The notes: generated by a model from the letters alone, not told the origin. Shown: positions 9,961 to 18,040, counted from the stretch's first letter. The stretch: 64,000 nt of DNA from Streptomyces silaceus (GCF_001419745.1 NZ_LIRJ01000031.1:1-64000), one strand, 5' to 3'. Numbers and translations: made by a program.

Positions 9961-10006
9961 GCGTGTCGCAATTAATTCCCGGACATTTCCGGCATTAGCG
10001 ACACGC
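9961..10006. terminator. Inverted repeat between convergent genes (probable bidirectional terminator)
   Basis: GCGTGTCGC (9961-9969) and GCGACACGC (9998-10006) are perfect 9-base arms around a 28-base AT-richer loop. It lies between the 3' ends of the ROK gene and the GntR gene, which suits a shared terminator. There is no T-tract, which is common in this kind of genome. Confidence 0.5.
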
Positions 10007-10069
10007 CAGCGGGACTTTCCTGCAATCCCCCACTCCAGAGCATCGGCTCCGGCCGGGCCGGCGCGGCCC

Positions 10070-10831
10070 TCAGGCCGGCGCGCCTCCGCCCTCGTGGTGG
10101 ATCTCCACGCCCCCCGAGTCGCCGAAGGTCAGGCGGCACGTGTCGGCTCGGTAGGTGGCCACCGACACCGCGGCCGTGCGGCCCTCGGCGAAGAAGCGGG
10201 TGGTCACCATGAGGACCGGCGCTCCGGGGAGGCGGTCCAGGGCCTTGGCGTCGTCCGCGCGGGCCGAGCCGAGTTCGACGGCCCGGTCCTGGCCCTCGAG
10301 GTCGAGCCGGGCGAGCTCGCGCATGACGACGCGCGCACGGGCAGCGCCCGACGGAGCGTCCATGCCGGTCAGCTCGGCGACCGACGACGTGGGGACGTAC
10401 AGCAGCTCGGCCGCGACGGGCTGGCCGTTCGAGACGCGGGTGCGGCGCACCACGTGCACCTGCTCGCCGGAGAACGTCTCCAGCATGCGGGCGACCTCGG
10501 CGGGCGGTGCGGCCGGCGCGCAGTCCGCGGGCTGCCAGGCGTCGCCGACCGCACCCGGCCACGAGCCCTGGGCGGAGCCGACGGCCACGCCCATGCGGGG
10601 CGGGGCGACGGTCGTACCGACCCCGCGGCGGCGCTGGAGCCTGCCTTCGAGCTCGAGCTGTTCGAGAGCCTGCCGGAGCGTGGCACGGGCGACACCGAAG
10701 CGGGCGGCGAGATCGCGCTCGTTCGGCAGGATCTCGCCGACGGCGAACTCGGAGTCGAGCGCCTCACTGAGCACGGTCTTCAGATGCCAGTACTTCGGCT
10801 CCGGCACCGTTTCGAGCTGCGTGGTCCCCAC
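10070..10831 (-). CDS. GntR family regulator, HutC/UTRA subfamily
   Basis: 253 aa from GTG 10831 with GGAGGA just upstream. The N-terminal winged helix spans about residues 10-77 (KYWHLKTVLSEAL...LPNERDLAARFGVARATLRQALEQLELEGRLQRRRGVGTTV). A UTRA-type effector domain spans about 95-240 (EQVHVVRRTRVSNGQPVAAELLYVP; VLMVTTRFFAEGRTAAVSVATYRADTCRLTF). DasR-like proteins of this subfamily respond to phosphorylated amino sugars, but several paralogues per genome are usual and the ligand here is unknown. A TGGTC-N2-GACCA palindrome about 100 bp upstream suggests autoregulation or control by DasR. Confidence 0.9.
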   Translation of the reverse strand: MGTTQLETVPEPKYWHLKTVLSEALDSEFAVGEILPNERDLAARFGVARATLRQALEQLELEGRLQRRRGVGTTVAPPRMGVAVGSAQGSWPGAVGDAWQPADCAPAAPPAEVARMLETFSGEQVHVVRRTRVSNGQPVAAELLYVPTSSVAELTGMDAPSGAARARVVMRELARLDLEGQDRAVELGSARADDAKALDRLPGAPVLMVTTRFFAEGRTAAVSVATYRADTCRLTFGDSGGVEIHHEGGGAPA

Positions 10832-10929
10832 CCTGTCCTCCGCATTCGCCGTTCACCGGCGGCGTTTTAGCGCCCTTGTTTATTAAAGGTTCCTGCACTA
10901 TCCCTGCGACCATAGGGCCGCACCCACCC

Positions 10930-10943
10930 TTGGTCAAGACCAA
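10930..10943. promoter_or_regulatory. DasR/HutC-type operator candidate TTGGTCAAGACCAA
   Basis: A perfect 6-base inverted repeat (TTGGTC, 2-base spacer, GACCAA) about 100 bp upstream of the GntR start. It matches 11 of 12 bases of the dre core TGGTCTAGACCA recognised by DasR in Streptomyces, differing only in the centre (AA for TA). Either autoregulation by the adjacent HutC-type protein or genuine DasR binding would explain it. Confidence 0.6.
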
Positions 10944-11061
10944 TCCTCGATCCGTTACAGCCCGCACAGGGGTGATGCCACAGAGCATTCATGCGCTGTT
11001 CGCGCGGGGCCAAGCGGGCGTAATCGGCCATGCGCGCGCGAACGGCGCACAAAGATCGCAG

Positions 11062-11091
11062 CAAAAAGCCCCCGCTCTCCCGGGCGGGGGC
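11062..11091 (-). terminator. Rho-independent terminator of the ECF41 sigma gene
   Basis: On the minus strand GCCCCCGC (11091-11084) pairs with GCGGGGGC (11075-11068) around an 8-base loop, followed by TTTTT (11067-11063). This is a classic stem plus U-tract about 50 bp after the sigma-factor stop codon. Confidence 0.85.
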
Positions 11092-11138
11092 TCTGTCCTG
11101 CGCAAACGCGTCTTTGTCAGCGATTCAAGAGTCTCGCT

Positions 11139-12038
11139 CTACCGCGCGAGCGACACGAGCTTGTCCGGATTGCGGACGATGTAGACACTCTGGACACGGC
11201 CGTCGGCGACATCCAACTGGAAGATGCTGTCCGGCTTGCCGTCAACAAGGAAGAGCAGTGCGTCGCCGCCATTGACTTCCAGGAAACGGAATTCGTACTC
11301 GGCGGCTCCGGGGACGCCCTTGCGGGCGACGCCCAGCAGGAACCGGCCGACCTTGTCGGCGCTCTCGATGACCCGCAGCGGCGCCTTGGACTTCCCGCCG
11401 CTGTCGCCGACCAGGCGGACGTCCGGCGCGAGCAGCGACATCAGCCCGTCCAGGTCGCCCTCCGTCGCCGCGGCGAGGAAACGCTCGGTGAGGTCACGGC
11501 GCTCGGCCGGGTCCACCTCGTAGCGGGGGCGGCCCGCGTCGACGTGCTTGCGGGCCCGCGCGGCGAGCTGGCGCACGGCGGCTTCGTTGCGGTCGAGCGT
11601 GAGGGCGATCTCGGAGAAGGGGAACCCGAAGGCCTCGCGGAGCACGAACACGGCGCGCTCCAGGGGCGAGAGGGACTCCAGGACGACGAGGACGGCCAGG
11701 GACACCGACTCGGCGAGGACGGCCCGCTCCGCGGTGTCGGGGACGGTCTGCCCGAAGTCGGTGGCGTAGGGCTCGGGGAGCCATGGCCCCACGTACGCCT
11801 CGCGTCGGGTCTGCACCTGGCGCAGGCGGTCGATGGCGAGCCGGGTCGTCACGCGCACCAAGTAGGCGCGCGGTTCGCGCACTTGGCCGTGGTCGGCCAC
11901 CGACCAGCGCAGCCAGGCCTCCTGGACGACGTCCTCCGCGTCGACCACGCGCCCGAGCATGCGGTAGGCGACACCCATCAGGACAGGGCGGTGCTCTTCG
12001 AAGACATCGGTCGCGCTGTTGGTGGCCACGTCCTCCAT
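11139..12038 (-). CDS. ECF41-type RNA polymerase sigma factor with C-terminal SnoaL-like domain
   Basis: 299 aa from MEDVATNSATDVFEEHRPV. Sigma2 covers about residues 12-80 and sigma4 about 110-168. A SnoaL/NTF2-like domain occupies about 180-299. Three signature motifs of the ECF41 group are present: WLPEP (86-90) in the sigma2-sigma4 linker, DSGGK (212-216; family DGGGR/K) and NPDKL (290-294) near the C-terminus. In this group the fused C-terminal domain replaces a separate anti-sigma factor. ECF41 genes usually adjoin a COE gene (carboxymuconolactone decarboxylase, oxidoreductase or epimerase); here the divergent neighbour is an alpha/beta hydrolase instead. Confidence 0.93.
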   Translation of the reverse strand: MEDVATNSATDVFEEHRPVLMGVAYRMLGRVVDAEDVVQEAWLRWSVADHGQVREPRAYLVRVTTRLAIDRLRQVQTRREAYVGPWLPEPYATDFGQTVPDTAERAVLAESVSLAVLVVLESLSPLERAVFVLREAFGFPFSEIALTLDRNEAAVRQLAARARKHVDAGRPRYEVDPAERRDLTERFLAAATEGDLDGLMSLLAPDVRLVGDSGGKSKAPLRVIESADKVGRFLLGVARKGVPGAAEYEFRFLEVNGGDALLFLVDGKPDSIFQLDVADGRVQSVYIVRNPDKLVSLAR

Positions 12039-12278
12039 CCCAGCCCACGAAACAGCCCGTGTCCAGCGGAAATCGGTGCGGCGCACAGCACATCGGGACC
12101 CCTCCGGCGGGTGCTCGGGCGGACCCGCACGGCCGCCGCGCGGGCGTACGCGCGGCGGTGCGCGTGAAGCACCGGCGACCACCCTCTTGAAGTGAGGCCT
12201 ACTGAGCGGTAATTGTTGCTGACATCGTGTCTAACGCATCGGACGAACCGTCGCCCAGCGGCGGGGACAGGAGTGGTC

Positions 12279-13109
12279 ATGGCGGCAGAGGTGTCCTTCG
12301 GTGTGGCGTCGCCCGACGGCCCGCGCACCGTGACGATCTCCTACGAACGTGCGGGCGCCGGTGAGCCGTTGCTGCTGCTGCACGGCATCGGGCACCACCG
12401 GCAGGCGTGGGACCCGGTGATCGAGATCCTGGCCGCCGAGCACGACGTGATCGCGGCGGACCTGCCCGGCTTCGGGACCTCCCCCGCGCTGCCGGACGGG
12501 CTCGCCTACGACCTCGCGACGGTCGTCCCCGTGCTCGGCGCGTTCTGCGAGGCCCTGGGCATCGAGCGGCCGCATGTGGCGGGCAACTCGCTCGGCGGGC
12601 TGCTCGCGCTGGAGCTGGGCCGCGAGAAGCTCGTGCGCTCCGTCACCGCACTGTCCCCCGGCGGCTTCTGGTCGCCCGCGGAGCGCCGGTACGCGTTCAC
12701 CACGCTGATCGCGATGCGGCGGGGCGCCCGGCTGCTGCCGCTGCCCGCGATCGAGCGCCTGTCGGGCTCGGCGGCCGGACGCACGGCGCTCACGAGCACC
12801 ATCTACGCCCGCCCTTGGCGCCGTTCACCGGGGGCCGTCGTCGCCGAGACGCTCGCGCTGCGCGATGCCAGCGGGTTCGACGCCACGCTCGCGGCCGGGC
12901 GTGACGTCGTCGTCCGGGACGACGTGCCGGGCCTGCCGGTCACCGTCGCCTGGGGCACGCGGGACCGGCTGCTCCTGCCCCGTCAGGGCATCCGCGCCAA
13001 GCACGCCATCCCCGGCGCACGGCTCGTCCGGCTCCCCGGGTGCGGCCACGTCCCGATGCACGACGACCCGGCCCTCGTCTCCCGCGTCATCCTCGACACC
13101 TGCCGCTGA
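12279..13109 (+). CDS. Alpha/beta fold hydrolase
   Basis: 276 aa from ATG 12279, preceded by AGGAG at 12269-12273; GTG 12273 is a less likely alternative. The alpha/beta hydrolase features are an oxyanion segment LLLLHGIGHH, the nucleophile elbow GNSLGG with Ser104, the acid in WGTRDRLL, and the histidine in LPGCGHVPMHDDP near the C-terminus. No signal peptide, so probably cytoplasmic. Substrate unknown. It is divergent from the ECF41 sigma gene across 240 bp and is a candidate target of that sigma factor by position only. Confidence 0.88.
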   Translation: MAAEVSFGVASPDGPRTVTISYERAGAGEPLLLLHGIGHHRQAWDPVIEILAAEHDVIAADLPGFGTSPALPDGLAYDLATVVPVLGAFCEALGIERPHVAGNSLGGLLALELGREKLVRSVTALSPGGFWSPAERRYAFTTLIAMRRGARLLPLPAIERLSGSAAGRTALTSTIYARPWRRSPGAVVAETLALRDASGFDATLAAGRDVVVRDDVPGLPVTVAWGTRDRLLLPRQGIRAKHAIPGARLVRLPGCGHVPMHDDPALVSRVILDTCR

Positions 13110-13985
13110 CCGGCGCCGGCCGACGACCCCGGACCCCAGGACCACCCCGGCGCCGACGAGGGCGCTGCCGATGGCCTGGGGTGCTCCGTAGCTGCCCGTG
13201 CCGACGAGAGGCGCGGTACCGGCCGCCGCGACCGGGATGAGCCCCGAGAAGAGCGTGGCCCGTTCCGCACCGATGCGCCGCAGGCCCGTGTACCAGAGGA
13301 CGAACCCGACGACGGTGACGACCGCCGACTGCCACAGCAGGGCGGCGCCTTCGGTGAGATCGGGCCCGCGCACGAAGGCGCTCCCGTCGACGGCGATCCC
13401 CAGGACCGCCGACTCGACGGCTGCGAGTCCGCACACGGTGGCGGCGAGGAGCCGGGGGCCGAGCGGGCGCACCACGGGCACGGCGAGCACCGCGAAGCCG
13501 ACCTCGCCCGCGAGCGCGCCCACTGAGAACACGAGCCCCGGGACGTCCGTGCGGCCCCAGCCCTGCACGGCGAAGGCGCCCGCGGCGACGAGCAGGGCGC
13601 CGGGCAGCACGGACTTCTGAGGGGTGCGCCGTTCCAGAAGCGGCACAAGGAGAGCGACGACCACGGGCGCGCATCCTACGAAGACACCCGGTACGGCAGG
13701 TTCCGCCGACCGTTCCGCAGCCAGAATCGCCACGTTGAAACCGACCATCCCCACGGCCGCCAGAAGGGCGAGGCGTCCCCATTGTCCGGTGCTCAGACGC
13801 CTCAGAGGCCTCGTGCCGCCCCGGCCCAACAGGGGGATCAGAAGCAGACAGGCGAAGCCGTAGCGGACGAACTGGCCTCCCAGGTATGGGTAGTCGCCCA
13901 GCACACTGTTGGCGGTGAAGGAGCCGCCGACGAGGAGGCAGGCGAGGGCCGCGGGCAGCGACCCCCGCGAGGAGTTCACGTTCAT
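12825..13985 (-). CDS. EamA/DMT-family transporter with an antisense-overlapping C-terminal tail
   Basis: 386 aa. Residues 1 to about 288 are a ten-helix EamA drug/metabolite transporter (PAALACLLVGGSFTANSVLG, FVRYGFACLLLIPLLG, LWQSAVVTVVGFVLWYTGLRR, IGSALVGAGVVLGSGVVG). After GRRRSAAG the frame stays open for about 95 further hydrophilic residues (DDAGDEGRVVVHRDVAAP...), overlapping 285 bp of the convergent hydrolase gene. That tail is just the antisense of the hydrolase and has no membrane character. The real protein probably functions as the 288-residue core. Exported metabolite unknown; divergent from a MocR regulator, a common pairing. Confidence 0.85.
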   Translation of the reverse strand: MNVNSSRGSLPAALACLLVGGSFTANSVLGDYPYLGGQFVRYGFACLLLIPLLGRGGTRPLRRLSTGQWGRLALLAAVGMVGFNVAILAAERSAEPAVPGVFVGCAPVVVALLVPLLERRTPQKSVLPGALLVAAGAFAVQGWGRTDVPGLVFSVGALAGEVGFAVLAVPVVRPLGPRLLAATVCGLAAVESAVLGIAVDGSAFVRGPDLTEGAALLWQSAVVTVVGFVLWYTGLRRIGAERATLFSGLIPVAAAGTAPLVGTGSYGAPQAIGSALVGAGVVLGSGVVGRRRSAAGVEDDAGDEGRVVVHRDVAAPGEPDEPCAGDGVLGADALTGQEQPVPRAPGDGDRQARHVVPDDDVTPGRERGVEPAGIAQRERLGDDGPR

Positions 13986-14021
13986 GCCCCGACGCTAGGA
14001 AGCCCGGCGGTCCTCGTTGAG

Positions 14022-14054
14022 GGCCACTTCCACGTCGGGTTCGGAGACCACTTC
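14022..14054. promoter_or_regulatory. Direct repeat GRCCACTTC x2, MocR operator candidate
   Basis: GGCCACTTC (14022-14030) and GACCACTTC (14046-14054) are direct repeats 24 bases apart in the 188-bp region between the divergent EamA and MocR starts. MocR-type regulators such as PdxR bind direct repeats in such divergent promoters. The assignment is positional. Confidence 0.35.
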
Positions 14055-14173
14055 GCGCCGCCCGTCCCCCGTACGCTCGCCCCGTCCGCGCGCCCCCACG
14101 GCGCGACCACTCATCCGCCCGGCCGTTCGCGCGAAGACCGAGGACCCGCGGACCCGAAGACCCGAAGAGGTGC

Positions 14174-15814
14174 ATGGCGCTGACTTCACAGCCACAGAGC
14201 GAGGCCGGCCGCGAGCGGTGGAACGCCGCCTGGGAACTGCTGCTGCCTGCCGTGTCCGCCCCCGCCCGCAGCCGGGGCCGCACGCTGCGCTCGGCCCTGC
14301 GGGAGGCCGTCAGATCGGGCCGGCTCACGGCGGGCACCCGGCTGCCCTCCAGCCGTGAACTCGCCGCGGACCTGGGCGTCTCGCGGGGTCTGATCACGGA
14401 GGCGTACGAGCAGTTGACGGCGGAGGGCTATCTGCGCAGCGACCGCGGTTCGGGGACGTGGGTGAGCGACGCGGCACGGGCCGCCGCTCCCCCGGTGTGT
14501 GACCTCGCCCCGCGCGACGGCCACGCGCGCGTGGACTTCCTTCCCGGGCTCCCGGACCTGTCGCTGTTCCCGCGCGCCGCCTGGGCCGCCGCCCACCGGC
14601 AGGAACTCGCCGCGCTGCCGCACCACATGCTGGGCTATCCGGACCCGCGCGGGCTGCCCCGGCTGCGCACCGTGCTGGCCGAACTCCTCGTGCGCCGCCG
14701 CGGTGTGGTCGCCGATGCCGAGCGCGTGGTCGTGTGTTCCGGGGTGGCCCAGGCCATGACCTTGCTGGCACAGGCCCTCCACGCGCGGGGACACACCACG
14801 ATCGGCGTCGAGGACCCCGGGAGCCCCGAGCACGAGACGCTGCTCTGTGCCGCGGGGGTCACACCGGTGCGGATCCCCGTGGACGAGGAGGGTGTGCTCG
14901 TCGAGGCCCTGCGGGACCAGGGCGTACGCGCGGTCGTCACCACCCCCGCCCACCAGTTCCCCTCGGGGATCGCCTACTCCGCCCGGCGCCGCGCCGCGCT
15001 CCTGGACTGGGCGCGGTCCGTGGACGGTCTGATCGTCGAGGACGACTACGACGGCGACTTCCGCTACGACCGCGCGCCGGTGGGAGCACTGCAGGGCCTG
15101 GACCCCGAACACGTCGCGTACACCGGTTCGGTCAGCAAGTCGCTGGCCCCCGGGCTGCGGCTGGGCTGGCTGCTGGTGCCGGAGAAACTCGCCGAGGAGG
15201 TCGTCGAGCGCAAGCGGGTCGTCGACCTCGGCAACCCGGTGCTCGACCAGGCGCTGCTGGCCCGGTTCGTGGAACGGGGCGAGTACGACCGGCAGTTGCG
15301 GCGCTGCCAGCGCGCGTACCGCGAGCGCAGGGACACGCTGGTGGCGGCGCTGCACGAGCGGCTGCCGGGCGTGCGGGTCACCGGGATCGCGGCCGGTCTG
15401 CACGTCATCGCGCGGCTGCCCGCCCGCTGGGGCCCGCAGGACGCCTTCCTGGCGCGGGCCGTGGCGGCGGGCGTCGCGGTCCGGCCACTCGGCGACTACG
15501 GCGCGGGGACGGACCGCACGGGTCCGGCGGGCGACGGCGTACGTCTGGTGCTCGGTTACGCCCATCTGTCACCGGCCCGCATCTCCGAGGGCGTACGGAT
15601 CCTGGCGGAGGCCGTACGCGGACCAGAAGCCGTACGCGAGAAGGAAACCGTGCGGCAGCCGGAAGCCGTCCGCGCACCGGATGCCGTGCGGAAGTCCCGG
15701 CCCGCGAGGAAACCGGCGCAGAAGACGAAAGGGGTGCGGCCCCCTCAGGAGATCGGGGCGGCGCGGACCTCTCAGGAGTTGGACCACGCGCGCGTGGAGA
15801 GCACCAAGCGGTAG
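14174..15814 (+). CDS. MocR/PdxR-type regulator (GntR HTH fused to aminotransferase domain)
   Basis: 546 aa. The GntR winged helix covers about residues 35-95 (LRSALREAVRSGRLTAGTRLPSSREL). It is joined to a class I aminotransferase-like domain whose PLP lysine is K322 in TGSVSKSLAPGLRLGW; IVEDDYDGDFRYD supplies the PLP-binding Asp/Tyr. After about residue 475 comes a basic tail with imperfect repeats of the type EAVR/ETVR/DAVR, unlike normal MocR C-termini. The last 43 bp overlap the convergent VOC gene. Likely senses an amino or PLP compound and controls the divergent EamA exporter. Confidence 0.92.
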   Translation: MALTSQPQSEAGRERWNAAWELLLPAVSAPARSRGRTLRSALREAVRSGRLTAGTRLPSSRELAADLGVSRGLITEAYEQLTAEGYLRSDRGSGTWVSDAARAAAPPVCDLAPRDGHARVDFLPGLPDLSLFPRAAWAAAHRQELAALPHHMLGYPDPRGLPRLRTVLAELLVRRRGVVADAERVVVCSGVAQAMTLLAQALHARGHTTIGVEDPGSPEHETLLCAAGVTPVRIPVDEEGVLVEALRDQGVRAVVTTPAHQFPSGIAYSARRRAALLDWARSVDGLIVEDDYDGDFRYDRAPVGALQGLDPEHVAYTGSVSKSLAPGLRLGWLLVPEKLAEEVVERKRVVDLGNPVLDQALLARFVERGEYDRQLRRCQRAYRERRDTLVAALHERLPGVRVTGIAAGLHVIARLPARWGPQDAFLARAVAAGVAVRPLGDYGAGTDRTGPAGDGVRLVLGYAHLSPARISEGVRILAEAVRGPEAVREKETVRQPEAVRAPDAVRKSRPARKPAQKTKGVRPPQEIGAARTSQELDHARVESTKR

Positions 15815-16182
15815 CCGTCGGGGTCCTCCACGGTGACGCCCCACTCGTTCCAGTACGGGTTGGGCGACAGGACACGCGTGCCGCCGTGCTCCTCCAGGCG
15901 GGCGACCAGCGCCTCGGGGACCTCGCCGTCCACGTAGACGACGAGCAGGTCCTCCTCGGTGGGGCGCGGCTGGACGGGGGCTGCGGCCTCGTGGACGAGT
16001 TCGAGGTGCCAGGACGCGTCGGGCCAGCCCACCATGAGCAGGTCGTGCTCGCCGGGAGCGCCGTCGCCCTCGGCCCGGTACACCACGTCCAGGCCGAGGC
16101 CGTCGACCCAGAAGCGCTCGGCCGCGGCCAGGTCGCGGGACGGGCGGGCGATGCGGATGTGGCTCTGGCCGTTCACGGGCAC
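15772..16182 (-). CDS. VOC family (glyoxalase/bleomycin-resistance fold) protein
   Basis: 136 aa from GTG 16182, preceded by GGGGGAG; GTG 16176 or an ATG-like start further out at 16206 are possible. Two beta-alpha-beta-beta-beta modules: HIRIARPSRDLAAAERFWVDGLGLDVVY and the second half ending WGVTVEDPDGYRLVLSTRAW, the standard C-terminal VOC signature with a metal-binding Asp/Glu region. May be a dioxygenase, a lyase or a drug-binding protein; nothing nearby decides this. Confidence 0.83.
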   Translation of the reverse strand: MPVNGQSHIRIARPSRDLAAAERFWVDGLGLDVVYRAEGDGAPGEHDLLMVGWPDASWHLELVHEAAAPVQPRPTEEDLLVVYVDGEVPEALVARLEEHGGTRVLSPNPYWNEWGVTVEDPDGYRLVLSTRAWSNS

Positions 16183-16373
16183 GCGACTCCCCCTTCGGTG
16201 CGGCACCCCGGCGGCGTGCCCTGGTCCCGAGCGTAGCCAGCAGTGGATCTTGCGCGCATCGGCCGTCCGTCCCGGGCGTCCGGTCCGACGGCGTACGCCC
16301 CTGGGCCTAGGCCGTGCCGAGGCAGGTCGGCGCGAACCCCGCGCGGCGGTTCCCCCTCGCCTGTGGGGAGTTG

Positions 16374-16395
16374 TTCACTTGTGGTTCGCGTGGAC
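16374..16395 (+). promoter_or_regulatory. PHO-box-like direct repeat upstream of phoD
   Basis: Two consecutive 11-base units, GTTCACTTGTG (16374-16384) and GTTCGCGTGGA (16385-16395), lie 64-86 bp before the phoD start. The Streptomyces PhoP box is built of 11-base direct repeats beginning GTTCACC. The first unit matches 6 of 7 core bases and the second 5 of 7. Phosphate-starvation control is therefore likely. Confidence 0.5.
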
Positions 16396-16459
16396 GCTGT
16401 GGCGCAGTACCCGCCGGGCACCCGCACACTGGTCGCACCCGTCAACTGGAGGCGCATTC

Positions 16460-18040
16460 ATGTCAGATCGTCAGCCGAGCCCGTCCCCTCGCCGCCGCAG
16501 CGTGCTGCGCGGTTCGCTCGCCGTGCCGGCGGCGCTCGCCGTGCCCGCGCTCGCCGGGGCGGCTCCCTCGCTCGCCCTCTCGGGACGCCCGAAGGCCGGG
16601 TGGGGTGTGCAGGCCGGTGACGTGGGCGCGCATTCGGGACTCGTGTGGGTCCGCTCGGACAGACCGGCCCGGATGATCGTGGAGACGTCGGCCACCGAGT
16701 CGTTCCGCAACCCCCGGCGGTGGCACGGCCCGCTGCTCGGTCCGGACACGGACCTCACCGGGACGACCCGGCTGCGCGGTCTGCCGGCGGGCGAGCAGAT
16801 CCACTACCGCGTGCTGCTCGCGGATCCCGACGACCCCCGGCGCACGGGCGAGCCCGTCCGCGGCACGTTCCGTACGACGCCGAGGGGCCGCAAACAGGGC
16901 GTGCGCTTCCTGTGGTCGGGCGACATCGCCGGGCAGGGCTGGGGCATCAACCCGGACCGCGGCGGCTACCGCATCTTCGAGGAGATGCGCCGGCGGGACC
17001 CGGACTTCTTCCTGTGCAGCGGTGACAACATCTACGCCGACGGGCCCATCCTGCCGCGCGTCACGCTCCCCGACGGCACCGTGTGGCGCAACATCACGAC
17101 GGAGGAGAAGTCCAAGGTCGCCGAGTCGCTCGCGGAGTTCCGCGGCGCGTTCCGCTACAACCTGCTCGACGAGAACCTCAAGCGGTTCAACGCCCAGGTG
17201 CCGTCCATCGTCCAGTGGGACGACCACGAGGTGCGCAACAACTGGTACCCCGGGCAGATCCTCGACGACGCGCGCTACACGGAGAAGGACGTGAACGTCC
17301 TCGCCGGGCGCTCGCTGCGGGCGTTCAGCGAGTACTTCCCCGTCTCCACGCTGCCGCCGGGCGACGAGGACGGCCGGGTGTACCGCGTGCTGCGGCACGG
17401 GCCGCTCCTGGACGTGTTCGTCCTGGACATGCGCTCGTATCGCAACGCCAACTCGCCGGGCCGGCAGCCCGACGACGCCACCGGCATCCTGGGCGCCCGG
17501 CAGCTGGCCTGGCTGAAGCGGGAGCTCTCGCGCTCGCGTGCGGTGTGGAAGGTGATCGCGTCCGACATGCCGCTGGGCCTGGTCGTGGCCGACGGCAAGG
17601 AGAACTTCGAGGCCGTCGCGCAGGGCGATCCCGGTGCCCCGCTGGGCCGCGAACTGCAGATCGCCGAATTGCTGCGGCACATCAAGCACCGCAGGATCAC
17701 CGGCACGCTGTGGCTGACCGCCGACGTGCACTACACCTCGGCGCAGCACTACGACCCCTCGCGCGCCGCGTTCAAGGACTTCGCGCCGTTCTGGGAGTTC
17801 GTGTCCGGGCCGCTGGCCGCCGGCGGTTTCCCGGCGACGAAGCTCGACGGGACGTTCGGGCCCGAGCAGAAGTTCATCAAGGCGCCGAGCCGTGCCAACA
17901 CCTCTCCGGCCGAGACCCCGCAGTACTTCGGCGAGGTCGACATCGACGGGGGCAGCGGCGCGCTGACGGTGCGGCTGCGGCAGGAGGGCGGCGGCGTGCT
18001 GTTCACCCAGGTCCTGGAGCCGGGCCGGGTGGGGCAATAG
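16460..18040 (+). CDS. phoD: Tat-exported alkaline phosphatase D (PhoD family phosphodiesterase)
   Basis: 526 aa from ATG 16460 with GGAGG at 16448-16452. The N-terminus PRRRSVLRGSLAVPAALAV is a twin-arginine signal ending in ALAGAAP. A PhoD-like N-terminal beta domain is followed by the calcineurin-like metal site: SGDIAG, CSGDNIYADGP, QWDDHEVRNN and TADVHYTSAQHY supply Asp, Asn and His ligands. PhoD enzymes use Fe/Ca and hydrolyse phosphomonoesters and teichoic-acid-type diesters outside the cell to recover phosphate. The PHO-box-like repeat upstream supports PhoP control. Confidence 0.92.
   Translation: MSDRQPSPSPRRRSVLRGSLAVPAALAVPALAGAAPSLALSGRPKAGWGVQAGDVGAHSGLVWVRSDRPARMIVETSATESFRNPRRWHGPLLGPDTDLTGTTRLRGLPAGEQIHYRVLLADPDDPRRTGEPVRGTFRTTPRGRKQGVRFLWSGDIAGQGWGINPDRGGYRIFEEMRRRDPDFFLCSGDNIYADGPILPRVTLPDGTVWRNITTEEKSKVAESLAEFRGAFRYNLLDENLKRFNAQVPSIVQWDDHEVRNNWYPGQILDDARYTEKDVNVLAGRSLRAFSEYFPVSTLPPGDEDGRVYRVLRHGPLLDVFVLDMRSYRNANSPGRQPDDATGILGARQLAWLKRELSRSRAVWKVIASDMPLGLVVADGKENFEAVAQGDPGAPLGRELQIAELLRHIKHRRITGTLWLTADVHYTSAQHYDPSRAAFKDFAPFWEFVSGPLAAGGFPATKLDGTFGPEQKFIKAPSRANTSPAETPQYFGEVDIDGGSGALTVRLRQEGGGVLFTQVLEPGRVGQ

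Larger units (their letters stand above)
10832..11138. other. 307-bp intergenic region: GntR promoter and sigma-factor terminator
   Basis: No convincing gene lies here. The segment next to the GntR start (10832-10915) holds an AT-rich patch (TTGTTTATTAAAGG on the + strand) suitable for its promoter. A palindromic operator candidate follows at 10930-10943, and a strong terminator of the sigma-factor gene lies at 11062-11091. The remaining 118 bases show nothing I can name. Confidence 0.6.

Noticed and set aside
10876-11184. 102-codon plus-strand frame between GntR and sigma genes
   Set aside because: It crosses the sigma terminator and enters the sigma gene antisense; composition is not protein-like.
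12039-12278. ECF41-type promoter in the sigma/hydrolase gap
   Set aside because: I looked for the TGTCACA-like -35 element on both strands and did not find a convincing copy, so I make no claim.
15610-15690. CRISPR-like short repeats in the MocR 3' end
   Set aside because: Units are short, imperfect, in frame and without spacers; they encode a repetitive protein tail. No CRISPR array is visible in the window.
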